From: Leisingera sp. ANG-Vp
Lineage (GTDB): Bacteria; Pseudomonadota; Alphaproteobacteria; Rhodobacterales; Rhodobacteraceae
Reading direction: 5' to 3'
Assembly: GCF_000813725.1 (NCBI RefSeq)
Contig: NZ_JWLD01000085.1
Location: forward strand, 1-47,435
Length of the DNA stretch: 47,435 nucleotides
The notes under the pieces were generated by a model. The model saw only the letters and a list, made by a program, of their open reading frames with translations. It was not told the origin of the DNA and did not search any database. The translations under genes and the position numbers were made by a program. This document shows, in pieces, positions 33,920-44,483 of the stretch (position 1 is the stretch's first letter; each line of letters starts with the position of its first letter).

Positions 33920-34789
33920 TTATTCGCCGCCGCCCAGCTGGTGGACATAGGCGGAAACCGCGCGGATCTGCGCCTCGGTCAGGCGGGTGTTCCAGGCCGG
34001 CATCACGCCATAGCGCGAGTTTCTGACGGTCTCGGTCAGGCTGGCATAGTCGCCGCCGTAGAGCCAGATCGCATCGGCCAGGTTCGGCGCACCCTGCTCG
34101 CGGTCGCCGGTGCCGTCATCAGCGTGGCAGGAGGCGCAGTTGTCGGCAAAGAGCACCGCGCCCGCTTCCACCTGGGACGCATCCTGCGCTTCGCCCGACA
34201 GCGACATCACGAAGTTCACCACTTGGGAGATCTCTTCGCGCTCCAGCAGTTCATCGCGGCCAAAGGCAGGCATCTCCGAGTAGCGCGCATCGTCGCTGTC
34301 CTCGTTGCGGATGCCGTGGGCGACGGTGGCGTGGATGTCCTCCACCGAACCGCCCCAGAGCCAGTCGTCGTCCAGCAGGTTCGGATAGCCCTTGGCGCCG
34401 GCCGCACCGGACCCGTGGCACTGGGCGCACCAGGTCTTGAACACCGCATCGCCTGCCGAGACAGCATAGGAGTTCAGCTCCGGATCTGCAGCAATTGCAG
34501 TCAGTTCCGTTGCCTCCAGCTTGGCGTTGACCGGCGCGTTGGCTTCTTCCACAGCAGTGATTTCAGCCGCCACGTCGCCGCGGGTCGACCAGCCCAGGAT
34601 GCCTGCGGTGGCCGAGTTGACCAGCGGCCAGGCCGGATAGGCGATGGTGTAGAGCACGCCCCAGATGATGGTGGCGTAGAAGGTCCACAGCCACCAGCGG
34701 GGCATCGGGTTGTCGAATTCCTCGATCCCGTCCCACTCATGGCCGGTGGTGTTCGGATCGCCCTCGAACTTTTGCGATTTCTTGCTCAT
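33920..34789 (-). CDS. ccoP: cbb3-type cytochrome c oxidase subunit III (CcoP)
   Basis: A 289-residue membrane-anchored diheme cytochrome c that passes electrons to CcoO. One N-terminal helix ([20 protein letters not shown], about 31-50), then heme motifs CAQCH (121-125) and CASCH (218-222), with candidate axial methionines in SEMPAF (173) and GVMPAW. The first four bases overlap the ccoQ stop (ATGA). Confidence 0.97.
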   Translation of the reverse strand: MSKKSQKFEGDPNTTGHEWDGIEEFDNPMPRWWLWTFYATIIWGVLYTIAYPAWPLVNSATAGILGWSTRGDVAAEITAVEEANAPVNAKLEATELTAIAADPELNSYAVSAGDAVFKTWCAQCHGSGAAGAKGYPNLLDDDWLWGGSVEDIHATVAHGIRNEDSDDARYSEMPAFGRDELLEREEISQVVNFVMSLSGEAQDASQVEAGAVLFADNCASCHADDGTGDREQGAPNLADAIWLYGGDYASLTETVRNSRYGVMPAWNTRLTEAQIRAVSAYVHQLGGGE

Positions 34790-34971
34790 GGCCTCGCCTC
34801 CTTAGTCGCGGCGGGTTTGTCTGCATGCCGGAACGGGATGTTCGCGGTGTCCTCGTAGGCTTTGGTGCTGCCCGGGCGGAATGCCCAGACAATGATCCCA
34901 ACGAAGACGGTGAACAGGAACAGCAGCATCCAGCTGTCTGCAAATTCCCTCAGGAGCGTATAGAGTTCCAT
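34786..34971 (-). CDS. ccoQ: cbb3-type oxidase subunit CcoQ
   Basis: A 61-residue single-helix protein ([20 protein letters not shown] start; helix about 14-31; then [17 protein letters not shown]). CcoQ stabilises the CcoP-CcoNO interaction. It lies 11 bases after ccoO and overlaps ccoP. Confidence 0.95.
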   Translation of the reverse strand: MELYTLLREFADSWMLLFLFTVFVGIIVWAFRPGSTKAYEDTANIPFRHADKPAATKEARP

Positions 34972-34982
34972 CCTCTCCCTCC

Positions 34983-35711
34983 TTAGCGGCTTGCGTCCGG
35001 GGTGAAGGTCGAGAAGTCGACCAGCGTGCCCAGCATCTGCAGATAGGCGATCAGCGCGTCGGCCTCGGAGACACCCGGCTGGCCGTCGAAGTTGCGCACG
35101 TTGACCTTCTCGCCATAGCGCTCCAGCAGCCCGTCATAGTCGCTGTCCGGATCGGCCTGGGCGCGGAAGTCGCGCTGCGCCTGCTCGACCATCTCGTCGC
35201 TGTAGGGGGTGCCCAGCAGCGCGTTGGTGGCCATGATCTCGCCGATGTATTTGCCGTCGATCTTCTTCTCTTCGAGGAAGCCGTATTTCGGCATCACCGA
35301 TTCCGGCACCACGGCCTGCGGGTCGCGCAGGTGGTCGACGTGCCACTCATCCGAGTAGCGGCCGCCCACGCGGGCCAGGTCCGGCCCGGTCCGCTTGGAG
35401 CCCCACTGGAACGGCCGGTCGTACATCGACTCCGCTGCCAGCGAGTAGTGGCCGTAGCGTTCGACCTCGTCGCGCATCGGACGGATCATCTGGCTGTGGC
35501 AGACATAGCAGCCTTCCCGGATGTAGACCTCGCGGCCCGCAAGTTCGAGCGGGGTGTAGGGACGCATGCCCTCCACCTCTTCGATGGTGTTCTCCAGGTA
35601 GAACAGCGGTGCGATCTGCACCAGTCCGCCAATGGTCACGACCAGGAAGCTGCAGATCAGCAGGAGGGTCGCATTGGTCTCGAGGATTTTATGTTTGTCG
35701 AGAATTGCCAT
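34983..35711 (-). CDS. ccoO: cbb3-type oxidase subunit II (CcoO)
   Basis: A 242-residue membrane-anchored monoheme cytochrome c: N-terminal helix ([18 protein letters not shown], about 15-32) and heme motif CYVCH (68-72) followed by [15 protein letters not shown]. The axial Met is likely in the [11 protein letters not shown] or VMPKYGF segments. It follows ccoN by 14 bases. Confidence 0.97.
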   Translation of the reverse strand: MAILDKHKILETNATLLLICSFLVVTIGGLVQIAPLFYLENTIEEVEGMRPYTPLELAGREVYIREGCYVCHSQMIRPMRDEVERYGHYSLAAESMYDRPFQWGSKRTGPDLARVGGRYSDEWHVDHLRDPQAVVPESVMPKYGFLEEKKIDGKYIGEIMATNALLGTPYSDEMVEQAQRDFRAQADPDSDYDGLLERYGEKVNVRNFDGQPGVSEADALIAYLQMLGTLVDFSTFTPDASR

Positions 35712-35725
35712 CTCTCCGGCCCTCC

Positions 35726-37336
35726 TTATTCAGCCGGGACCTGAACCGACAGGCTGGCCTCTTTGGCCGGGGCCCGGCGGACGGTCATCCACAGGTTGTA
35801 GCACATGATGATGGACCCCGCGAGGAACATGACCCCGCCCAGACCGCGCACCACATACATCGGGAACTTCGCTGCCACAGTGTCGGCAAAGGAGTTCACC
35901 AGGAAGCCATTGGCGTCCACTTCGCGCCACATCAGGCCTTCCATGATACCGGTCACCCACATCGAGGCCGCGTAAAGGACGATGCCGATGGTGGCGAGCC
36001 AGAAGTGCCAGGAGACGAGGCTGAGCGAGTAGAGGCGCTCACGCTTCCACAGCACCGGCACCAGGTAGTAGAGGGCGCCAAAGGTGATCATGCCATTCCA
36101 GCCGAGCGCGCCGGAGTGCACGTGGCCAATGGTCCAGTCGGTGTAGTGTGACAGCGAGTTCACCGCGCGGATCGACATCATCGGGCCTTCAAAGGTGGAC
36201 ATGCCGTAGAAGCCGACAGAGATCACCATCATCCGGATCACCGGGTCGGTGCGCAGCTTGTCCCAGGCGCCCGACAGAGTCATCAGGCCGTTGATCATGC
36301 CGCCCCAGCTGGGCATCCACAGGATTACTGAGAACACCATGCCGAGGGTCGAGGCCCAGTCCGGCAGCGCGGTGTAATGCAGGTGGTGGGGACCTGCCCA
36401 GATATAAAGGAAGATCAGCGCCCAGAAGTGGATGATCGACAGCTTGTAAGAGAAGACGGGACGCTCAGCCTGCTTCGGGATGAAATAATACATCATGCCC
36501 AGGAAGCCTGCGGTCAGGAAGAAGCCCACGGCGTTGTGGCCGTACCACCACTGCACCATCGCATCCTGCACGCCCGGCCAGACGATCACGGACTTGGAGC
36601 CCCAGATCGACACCGGAATGGTCAGGTTGTTGACCACATGCAGCATTGCCACGGTGACGATGAACGCCAGGTAGAACCAGTTTGCCACGTAGATGTGGGG
36701 TTCCTTGCGCTTGATAACGGTGCCCAGGAACACGGCCAGATAGGCGACCCAGACGATGGTCAGCCACAGGTCGACGTACCATTCCGGCTCGGCGTATTCC
36801 TTGGACTGGGTGCCGCCCAGCAGATAGCCGGTTGCCGCCAGAACGATGAACAGCTGGTATCCCCAGAACACGAACCAGGCCAGGTTGCCGCCCCAAAGGC
36901 GGGCTGCCGAGGTCCGCTGCACCACATAGAAGGAGGTTGCCAGAAGCGCGTTGCCGCCAAAGGCGAAAATCACTGCCGAGGTGTGCAGCGGACGCAGGCG
37001 GCCGAAGTTGGTGAACCCTTGGGCCCAGTCGAAGTTCAGCACCGGGAAGGCCAGCTGGAACGCAATGAATGTGCCCGCCAGGAACCCGACCACGCCCCAG
37101 AAGGCGGTTGCAATTGCACCAGCGCGCACGACGCTGTCGAAATACTCGTTTTCCACCCCGGCAACAGCTTTTTTCGGCTCATCGGTGTGGCGCAAAGTAT
37201 AGAGGAACAGCCCGCCGGCCACGATCATCACGATGACCGCATGCACCTGGTAAGCCAGATCCCGCGCGTAATTGGTGCCGATCATCGCGAAAAGCGTGAC
37301 CAGACCAAGCGCTATCAGCTTGATATAGTTAGACAT
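35726..37336 (-). CDS. ccoN: cbb3-type oxidase catalytic subunit I (CcoN)
   Basis: A 536-residue heme-copper oxidase subunit with about 12 helices reducing O2 at low concentration. Conserved histidines lie in [14 protein letters not shown] (low-spin heme ligand), [13 protein letters not shown] (CuB), WAGPHHLHY (CuB histidines) and [14 protein letters not shown] (heme ligands). ATG 37336 with AGGGA upstream gives the standard N-terminus [11 protein letters not shown]; an earlier ATG (37354) is possible. First gene of ccoNOQP, with an FNR box 92-105 bases upstream. Confidence 0.97.
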   Translation of the reverse strand: MSNYIKLIALGLVTLFAMIGTNYARDLAYQVHAVIVMIVAGGLFLYTLRHTDEPKKAVAGVENEYFDSVVRAGAIATAFWGVVGFLAGTFIAFQLAFPVLNFDWAQGFTNFGRLRPLHTSAVIFAFGGNALLATSFYVVQRTSAARLWGGNLAWFVFWGYQLFIVLAATGYLLGGTQSKEYAEPEWYVDLWLTIVWVAYLAVFLGTVIKRKEPHIYVANWFYLAFIVTVAMLHVVNNLTIPVSIWGSKSVIVWPGVQDAMVQWWYGHNAVGFFLTAGFLGMMYYFIPKQAERPVFSYKLSIIHFWALIFLYIWAGPHHLHYTALPDWASTLGMVFSVILWMPSWGGMINGLMTLSGAWDKLRTDPVIRMMVISVGFYGMSTFEGPMMSIRAVNSLSHYTDWTIGHVHSGALGWNGMITFGALYYLVPVLWKRERLYSLSLVSWHFWLATIGIVLYAASMWVTGIMEGLMWREVDANGFLVNSFADTVAAKFPMYVVRGLGGVMFLAGSIIMCYNLWMTVRRAPAKEASLSVQVPAE

Positions 37337-37427
37337 CTTGCGTCCCTTTGCCATGCCTGCGCGAATCTTGAATCGCAGAGGCGTTTTTAGACTGGGCCCT
37401 TCATGCAAAAGGCACCCCGTTGCTGCC

Positions 37428-37441
37428 TTGATCTGCATCAA
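37428..37441. promoter_or_regulatory. FNR/FnrL box shared by ccoN and the usp gene
   Basis: TTGATCTGCATCAA, a perfect TTGAT-N4-ATCAA dyad between the divergent genes; centre about 98 bases from ccoN and 105 from usp. Expected low-oxygen activation of the oxidase operon, and plausibly usp. Confidence 0.9.
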
Positions 37442-37539
37442 GACATTTCCAAGCGGTATGTGACACTTGTTCCCCTGCAGTGAAAAACGCCGCGCCGGGG
37501 CCATGGGGGTCCGCGGCGCCGGATACGCCGGGAGGTGTC

Positions 37540-38379
37540 ATGTCCTACAAGTCCTTGCTTACCGTCCTAACTTCTGCGGAAACCGCAGCGGCGCCCTTGA
37601 CTCAGATTGCGGCGCTGGCCGAGGAGTTCGGTGCCCATGCCGATGCGCTTTGCCTCGGCGTCGACCGCACGCAGACCGGGTATTACTATGCCGGCGCCAA
37701 TGCTTTGGTGCTGCAGGAAACCCTGGCCCGGGCGCAGGAAGAGGCCGAAGAAGTCCAGGCGCTTGCCGAAGAGGCGCTCAAGCGGTCGGGTGTGCCGTTT
37801 GCCACCGACAGCGGCATTGCCCAGATCGCAGATCTGGGCCGTCATGTCGCCCAGCAGGCGCGGTTCTCCGATCTGGTGGTGCTGGGCAAGCCCTATGGGC
37901 CGGGCAAACGGGCGGAAGCCGAGCCGATCATCGAATCAGCTCTGTTCGAAGGCCGCGCGCCGGTGCTGGTGGTGCCGGACAAGGGCACGCCCATGCAGCG
38001 GCCGAAGACGGTTCTGGTGGCCTGGAACGAAAGCATCGAAGCGATGACTGCAATCCGCCGGGCAATGCCGTTTCTGAAAGGCGCCGATCTGGTGCGCATT
38101 GCGGTGATCGATCCGCCGCAGCACGGGCCGGAACGCTCCGACCCCGGCGGCCTGCTCGCCCAGATGCTGGCGCGTCACGGGGTGGCCTGCGAAATTGACG
38201 TGCTCAGCAAGACGCTGACCCGGGTGTCGGATATCCTCAACCGCCATGCCACCGACACCGCAGCAGATATGATCGTGATGGGAGCCTACGGCCATTCCCG
38301 GTTCCGCGAAGCGATCCTTGGCGGCGCCACCCGCAACATGCTGGAACAGGCTGCGGTGCCGGTGCTGATGGCCCACTGA
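37540..38379 (+). CDS. Universal stress protein, tandem Usp domains
   Basis: A 279-residue protein with two Usp-like halves. The C-terminal half has the ATP-binding pattern GAYGHSRFREAILGGATRNML (G-2X-G-9X-G(S/T)-like, about 249-269) and VVPDKG...VLVAWNES at its start; the N-terminal half is diverged. GGGAGG lies upstream of ATG 37540. Divergent from ccoN and sharing its FNR box, in line with Usp genes induced with respiration changes. Specific function unknown. Confidence 0.9.
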   Translation: MSYKSLLTVLTSAETAAAPLTQIAALAEEFGAHADALCLGVDRTQTGYYYAGANALVLQETLARAQEEAEEVQALAEEALKRSGVPFATDSGIAQIADLGRHVAQQARFSDLVVLGKPYGPGKRAEAEPIIESALFEGRAPVLVVPDKGTPMQRPKTVLVAWNESIEAMTAIRRAMPFLKGADLVRIAVIDPPQHGPERSDPGGLLAQMLARHGVACEIDVLSKTLTRVSDILNRHATDTAADMIVMGAYGHSRFREAILGGATRNMLEQAAVPVLMAH

Positions 38380-38408
38380 TCTGCTGCCCCCCGGGCGGCG
38401 GCCATGCC

Positions 38409-38537
38409 CTCCCGCCCGGCTCCGGCCATATGAAAAATGACCTCTGCCCCTTGGGCCAGGCTCAGCGCCAAAGGCGCTGAGCCTGGCCCAAGGCCGCCAG
38501 CGGGTCCGGCAAAGCCGGGCACGCGCGGGCGCGGGAG
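38409..38537. repeat. Palindromic intergenic element, copy 4
   Basis: Left end CTCCCGCCCG (38409-38418), right end CGGGCGCGGGAG (38526-38537; one CG inserted relative to a perfect inverse). The central stem is 21 bp and perfect with an AAA loop: CTTGGGCCAGGCTCAGCGCC at 38450-38469, its inverse at 38473-38492, plus one outer pair. It lies between the convergent usp and LysR genes. The stem sequence differs from copy 3 but pairing is perfect. Confidence 0.85.
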
Positions 38538-38568
38538 CGCTTCCGGCAGTTTTGCAAGGCTGGAAGCC

Positions 38569-39456
38569 TCAGTCTGCGCCGCCGCTCCAGGCAAATTTGC
38601 GCGCCTGGGCCACGAACTGCTGCACCGCTTCCGAATCCTGCCGCCCGGCGGCCACCGACAGCAGCACGCTGCGCTTCATGTCCTCGCGCGCCAGCGGCAC
38701 TGTCGCAATCCCATCCATCACCACCGAGTGGCGCGGCAGGATGGTCACCCCCTGCCCGGTCTTGACCAGATACTGGATCCAGTCTTCCCGCTCGCTGCGG
38801 ACCGAGATCCGCATCGGCACATTCTCCCGCACCGCCGTGGCCAGGAAGGTGTCGCGGAACTCGCAATGCAGCCGGTCCAGGTAGGAGAGCCGGGACAGAT
38901 CCTCCAGATCCACCTCCGGCCGCGCCGCGTAAGGGTGATCAGCGGCGCAGGCCATCACCATGTCCTCGGTATAAAGCTCGATGTGATGCAGCCGCCCGGC
39001 GTCAGAGACCGGCGCCCCCAGAATGGCCAGGTCGACCCGGCCGCTCAGCAGGTCCTCGCCGATTTTCATGGCAGGCACATCGTGCAGAGTGATCTCCACA
39101 TCCCGGTGCTCGGCCAGATAATCCAGCATGAACGGCGACAGCCGGTAGGGGCCCACTGTGCACATCACTGCAATTTCCAGCGGCTGCACGTTGCCGCTGC
39201 TGATCCGCCGCGCCTCGGCCTCAGCCGAAGCCGCGCTGCGGGCCACCTCCGCCAGATGCAGCGCCATCGCCCGCCCCAAGTGGGTCAGATGCGTCAGACG
39301 GCCTTCGCGCCGGATCAAACTTCCGCCCAGCTCCTCCTCCAGCTTGCGGACCGCCTTGCTGAGCGCAGGCTGCGAGACCCCGCTGCGCCGGGCGGCCTCG
39401 GAGAAGTTCAGGGTGTCAGCCAGCAGCAGAAACTGGCGGATGCGGCGTAAATCCAT
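38569..39456 (-). CDS. LysR-family regulator (PcaQ/CbbR-like type)
   Basis: A 295-residue LTTR beginning MDLRRIRQFLLLADTLNFSE with HTH ARRSGVSQPALSKAVRKLEEELG, and an effector domain starting near residue 90 (EIAVMCTVGPYRL). AGGAGG lies upstream of ATG 39456. It is divergent from the cytochrome P460-like gene, with a perfect palindrome between them; the effector is unknown. Confidence 0.92.
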   Translation of the reverse strand: MDLRRIRQFLLLADTLNFSEAARRSGVSQPALSKAVRKLEEELGGSLIRREGRLTHLTHLGRAMALHLAEVARSAASAEAEARRISSGNVQPLEIAVMCTVGPYRLSPFMLDYLAEHRDVEITLHDVPAMKIGEDLLSGRVDLAILGAPVSDAGRLHHIELYTEDMVMACAADHPYAARPEVDLEDLSRLSYLDRLHCEFRDTFLATAVRENVPMRISVRSEREDWIQYLVKTGQGVTILPRHSVVMDGIATVPLAREDMKRSVLLSVAAGRQDSEAVQQFVAQARKFAWSGGAD

Positions 39457-39503
39457 GCGGGTCCTCCTGCCGCCAGTAAACGGCAATTCCCGGCGAATGT
39501 GCA

Positions 39504-39520
39504 GTTATGATTTTCATAAC
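39504..39520. promoter_or_regulatory. LysR-type operator before the cytochrome P460-like gene
   Basis: GTTATGA-TTT-TCATAAC, a perfect 7-bp inverted repeat holding T-N11-A, in the divergent promoter region (48 bases from the regulator start, 68 from the target start). Confidence 0.75.
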
Positions 39521-39587
39521 CCAAGGCCCGGCCGCGCTTTCCTACCTTTGTCCCAGCCCATTCCGGAACACAGCCAAGGACATGCCG

Positions 39588-40211
39588 ATGACCCGCGAAA
39601 ACGCCAAATCCATCCTCCTCGCCGCCCTCATTCTGTTGACCGCCCTGATCATGGCCGCGATTGCCGGGGGCACTGTCTTTGCCCAGTCCGGCGCGGTCCG
39701 CCAGGCCGGTTTCACGGATCAGGGCGACGCCGTCCGCCCAGAGGGCTACCGCCGCTGGGTTTTCGTGGGCAGCCCGCTCACGCCCAACGCGCTGAACGGC
39801 GGCGAGGCGCCCTTCCCCGAGTTTCACAATGTCTATGTCGAGCCCACCGCCTTTGACCGCTATGCCGCCACCGGCACCTGGCCCGAGGGCACTCAGATCG
39901 CCAAGGAGCTGGTAATGGTGCAGACCGATGACAGCACCGATGAAGAGACCGGCGCCAATGCGCAGGTTTCGGGCATCGGCTATTTCCAGGGCGATTTCGT
40001 GGGGCTGGAGCTGCTGGTCAAGGATACCGCCCGCTTCCCGGATGAACCCGGCGGCTGGGCCTTCTTCTCCTTTGGCCACAGCGGCGAGCCTTATGCGGAA
40101 ACCGCAGCGGCTTTCCCCACAGAAGCCTGCAATGCCTGCCACGAGGCCAATGCCGCAGATGACTTTGTCTTTACCCAGTTCTACCCGGTGCTGCGCGCAG
40201 CGAAGCCCTAA
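39588..40211 (+). CDS. Cytochrome P460-family c-type heme protein
   Basis: A 207-residue exported protein: signal peptide MTRENAKSILLAALILLTALIMAAIAGG with cleavage near Ala32; P460-like body (PEGYRRWVFVGSPLTPNAL, FPEFHNVYVEP, GTWPEGTQIAKELVMV); and one C-terminal heme motif CNACH (181-185). P460 proteins act in hydroxylamine/NO chemistry or as periplasmic redox proteins; here the function is inferred only. ATG 39588 is chosen since AAGGA is 7 bases upstream; an ATG two codons earlier is too close. Divergent from its likely LysR regulator. Confidence 0.85.
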   Translation: MTRENAKSILLAALILLTALIMAAIAGGTVFAQSGAVRQAGFTDQGDAVRPEGYRRWVFVGSPLTPNALNGGEAPFPEFHNVYVEPTAFDRYAATGTWPEGTQIAKELVMVQTDDSTDEETGANAQVSGIGYFQGDFVGLELLVKDTARFPDEPGGWAFFSFGHSGEPYAETAAAFPTEACNACHEANAADDFVFTQFYPVLRAAKP

Positions 40212-40244
40212 GCGGCTTTTCCCCACACGCAAAGCGCAGCGCAG

Positions 40245-40278
40245 ATCCCCAAGGGTGCGGCCCGGCACTCTTGGGGAT
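40245..40278. terminator. Stem-loop between the convergent P460-like and fnrL genes
   Basis: ATCCCCAAG (40245-40253) with its inverse CTTGGGGAT (40270-40278), extended inward by GTGC/GCAC pairs. No T-run on either side; probably a shared transcript-end hairpin. Confidence 0.55.
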
Positions 40279-40308
40279 TGTTCAAGTAAAAAGGTGTCTG
40301 AGGCTGGA

Positions 40309-41049
40309 TCAGCCCAGGAAGCCGCCGTCGCTGTCGTCGCCGGCTTCTTCCATCAGGCGGCGCATATCGGGCACCGTCACATGCCGCTTGCCTTCCAGCT
40401 CGATGATGCCGTCCTTCTTCAAGGCAGAAATCTGGCGGCTCACGGTTTCAAGCGTCAGGCCGAGGTAATCCGCCATCGCTTCGCGGGTCAGCGGCAGGTC
40501 AAAGACCATCCTGTTGGTGGCGCCGCCCGGCGTCAGCGTGGCATCGCGCCGTGCAATGATGGCCAGAAGGCTCGCGATCTTCTCCCGTGCTGTCTTGCGG
40601 CCCAGCACCAGCATCCACTCGCGCGCCGCGTCCAGCTCGTCCAGAGTCATTTCCAGCAGCCGGTGGGCAATATGCGGAGTGCGCTCCATCAGTTCTTCGA
40701 ACGGCTTCTTGCGGAAGCAGCACATCACCACATCGGTGGTCGCCGCCACATCATAGGCCGCGCCTTCACGGCCCGGGCGGCCGACAAAGTCGCTGGGCAG
40801 CAAGAGGCCCACCATCTGGGTGCGCCCGTCCTCCATCGTCTGGGTCAGCGAAGCGATCCCGGACACCACTGAGCCAACGAAGTTCATCACATCGCCCGAC
40901 CAGATGATCGGCTGGCCGGCCTCATAGGTCCGGTAGTACTTGATCCCATCCAGCTCCTCCAGCTCATCTGCGTTGCAGCGGGCACAGACGGCACGGTGGC
41001 GGATCGGGCAGTCACCGCATCTGGCTTGAGAAAGGGCTGGAGCGTTCAT
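40309..41049 (-). CDS. fnrL: FnrL, oxygen-sensing Crp/Fnr regulator
   Basis: A 246-residue Fnr homologue. The N-terminal cysteines C11, C14, C22 and C25 (ARCGDCPIRHRAVCARC) plus a distal cysteine pair (VVMCCF) suit an oxygen-labile 4Fe-4S cluster. A cyclic-nucleotide-binding-like beta roll, dimer helix and HTH follow; the recognition helix LTLETVSRQIS has the E-x-x-S-R residues that read TTGAT. The start at 41049 gives the typical length; upstream codons cover the promoter. An FNR box 14-27 bases before its start suggests autoregulation. Divergent from hemN. Confidence 0.95.
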   Translation of the reverse strand: MNAPALSQARCGDCPIRHRAVCARCNADELEELDGIKYYRTYEAGQPIIWSGDVMNFVGSVVSGIASLTQTMEDGRTQMVGLLLPSDFVGRPGREGAAYDVAATTDVVMCCFRKKPFEELMERTPHIAHRLLEMTLDELDAAREWMLVLGRKTAREKIASLLAIIARRDATLTPGGATNRMVFDLPLTREAMADYLGLTLETVSRQISALKKDGIIELEGKRHVTVPDMRRLMEEAGDDSDGGFLG

Positions 41050-41062
41050 TAAGCGTTCCCGG

Positions 41063-41076
41063 TTGATCTGGGTCAA
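41063..41076. promoter_or_regulatory. FNR/FnrL box between fnrL and hemN
   Basis: TTGATCTGGGTCAA. Close to the fnrL start (14 bases), so binding likely represses fnrL, while it lies 36 bases before the hemN ATG at activator or promoter position. Confidence 0.85.
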
Positions 41077-41111
41077 GGATGATGGTCGCGCGTTCCCATA
41101 ACGGTAATTGA

Positions 41112-42467
41112 ATGGATCAGAAAGCTCAATTGGCCAAACTCGGTTTGTTTGACGCCAAAGTGCCGCGCTATACCAGTTACCCGACTGCACCGCATTTCGG
41201 TGAAACCACCGATTCTGCCGTGTTTTCGGGTTGGATTTCAAACATTTCCCCTGGCAGCAGCATCTCGCTTTATGTGCATGTGCCGTTCTGCCGCAGGCTG
41301 TGCTGGTTCTGCGCCTGCCGGACCCAAGGCACCCAGTCGGACGCGCCGGTCGAGGCGTATGTCGAGGTTCTGAAAGCCGAAATCGCCTTGCTGCGGCGGC
41401 AATTGCCCGACGGCATCACCCTGTCGCGCCTGCATTGGGGCGGCGGCACACCGACCTTGCTGAGTGCCGACCTGATCCGGGATCTGGCATCCTCCATTAC
41501 CCAAGCCATGCCGCTGGCGCCCAGGGCCGAGTTCTCGGTCGAAATCGACCCGAACGAAGTGGGCGACCGCCGCCTGGACGCGCTGGCCGAAGCAGGCATG
41601 ACCCGTGCCTCGGTCGGGGTGCAGGATTTTGACAGCACCATTCAGCAGTCGATCGGGCGGATCCAGAGCTTTGAGACCACCCGCCAGGCGATCGGGATGC
41701 TGCGGGCGCATGGGATCGAAAGCCTCAATGCCGACATCCTCTTTGGCCTGCCGCATCAAACGCCGGCGCGGATGACCGAAAGCGTGCAGAAGCTGTTGTC
41801 GCTGACGCCGGACAGGGTGGCGGTCTACGGCTATGCCCATGTGCCCTGGATGGCCGGGCGGCAAAGCATGATCCGCTCGGACACGCTGCCGACGCCTGAA
41901 GCACGGCTGGAACTGTTCGAGACAGCACGCCAGCTGTTCCTGTGGGACGGCTACAGGGACATCGGCATCGATCACTTTTCGCGGCCCGAAGACGGGCTTG
42001 CCATCGCGCAGAGAACAGCCCGGCTGCGGCGCAACTTTCAAGGCTACACCGATGATCCGGCAGAGGTGCTGATCGGCATCGGCGCCTCGGCGATTTCGCG
42101 GTTCCCGCAGGGCTATGCGCAGAATGCGCCGGGCACGTCGGCCTATGTCCGCGCAATCCGCGGCGGGAGGTTCGCCACCGCCCGCGGCCATGCCTTTGGC
42201 GGTGAAGACCTGCTGCGGGCCCGGCTGATCGAGGCTCTGATGTGCGACTTCCGGATCAGCCGCGATGAAATCCTGTCGTGCTTCCCGGTGTCCGCTACGG
42301 CGCTGGATGCGATGTTTGCCGAAACCCGCGCTGCTTTTCCGGGAATGATTGCCCTGTCACCGGCAGGTCTGGAAATCCGCAAGGAAGCCCGCCCGCTGAC
42401 CCGCATGATCGCCCGCAGCTTTGATGCGTATGACCTCAGCAAGGCAGGCCACAGCACCGCCATCTGA
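41112..42467 (+). CDS. hemN: Oxygen-independent coproporphyrinogen III dehydrogenase (radical SAM)
   Basis: A 451-residue radical-SAM enzyme replacing HemF without oxygen. The cluster motif is C60-RRL-C64-WF-C67-A-C69 in VHVPFCRRLCWFCACRTQ, the HemN-type CxxxCxxCxC; N-terminal VPRYTSYPTAPHF binds substrate. GGGTPTLLS and GVQDFD follow as in family members. Shares the FNR box with fnrL, so it should rise as oxygen falls. Confidence 0.96.
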   Translation: MDQKAQLAKLGLFDAKVPRYTSYPTAPHFGETTDSAVFSGWISNISPGSSISLYVHVPFCRRLCWFCACRTQGTQSDAPVEAYVEVLKAEIALLRRQLPDGITLSRLHWGGGTPTLLSADLIRDLASSITQAMPLAPRAEFSVEIDPNEVGDRRLDALAEAGMTRASVGVQDFDSTIQQSIGRIQSFETTRQAIGMLRAHGIESLNADILFGLPHQTPARMTESVQKLLSLTPDRVAVYGYAHVPWMAGRQSMIRSDTLPTPEARLELFETARQLFLWDGYRDIGIDHFSRPEDGLAIAQRTARLRRNFQGYTDDPAEVLIGIGASAISRFPQGYAQNAPGTSAYVRAIRGGRFATARGHAFGGEDLLRARLIEALMCDFRISRDEILSCFPVSATALDAMFAETRAAFPGMIALSPAGLEIRKEARPLTRMIARSFDAYDLSKAGHSTAI

Positions 42468-42501
42468 CCCTTGTGCCGCAGTCTTGCACACTGCAACCGG
42501 G

Positions 42502-42606
42502 CTCCCGCCCGTCGCCGCTGCGCCAAGGCGCATCGCTCCCGTTGGGCCAGGCTCAGCGCCGCCAAGGGTGCGCTGGCGCAGCCAGGGCGTCCTGCGGGCG
42601 CGGGAG
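42502..42606. repeat. Palindromic intergenic element, copy 5 (lacks one arm of the main stem)
   Basis: Ends CTCCCGCCCG (42502-42511) and CGGGCGCGGGAG (42595-42606). A small hairpin TGCGCC/GGCGCA follows the left end. TTGGGCCAGGCTCAGCGCC (42542-42560) is identical to the left arm of copy 4, but the returning arm is missing and sequence continues directly with GCCAAGG-type sequence found after the stem in copy 3. Between the convergent hemN and yejF genes. Confidence 0.78.
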
Positions 42607-42730
42607 TGCGCCGGCTGCGCATGTGACAGCCTGTCTTGAAAGAGGGCAATGGCAGGTCAGTCGAACTGCCGCAACTTATGGGTGGTGCGCCGGCTGCGCA
42701 CGTCTATATGCGGCACAGCCTGGCAGCAGG

Positions 42731-44323
<1,593 letters not shown>

Positions 44324-44352
44324 AACTCTTTCCCTTGCGTTCTCTTGCTGAG

Positions 44353-44456
44353 AGCAGCGCCCGGCCGCGGGCGGAAGCATAGCACCCGCCGTTTTGCCGG
44401 AGGCAAACCTTCGGTTTGACGGGGGCGGCCGGGCGCTGCCTGGCCTGCGGCCAGGC
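44353..44456. repeat. Structured spacer between yejE and yejF
   Basis: GCAGCGCCCGGCCGC (44353-44367) and its exact inverse GCGGCCGGGCGCTGC (44425-44439) enclose hairpin CAAACC-TTC-GGTTTG (44404-44418). An adjacent hairpin GCCTGGCC-TGC-GGCCAGGC lies at 44438-44456. This lies inside the operon, upstream of the yejF start, and could limit or stabilise the downstream message. Confidence 0.7.
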
Positions 44457-44483
44457 GGAACACTTCAGTATCGCCTAGCCCTC

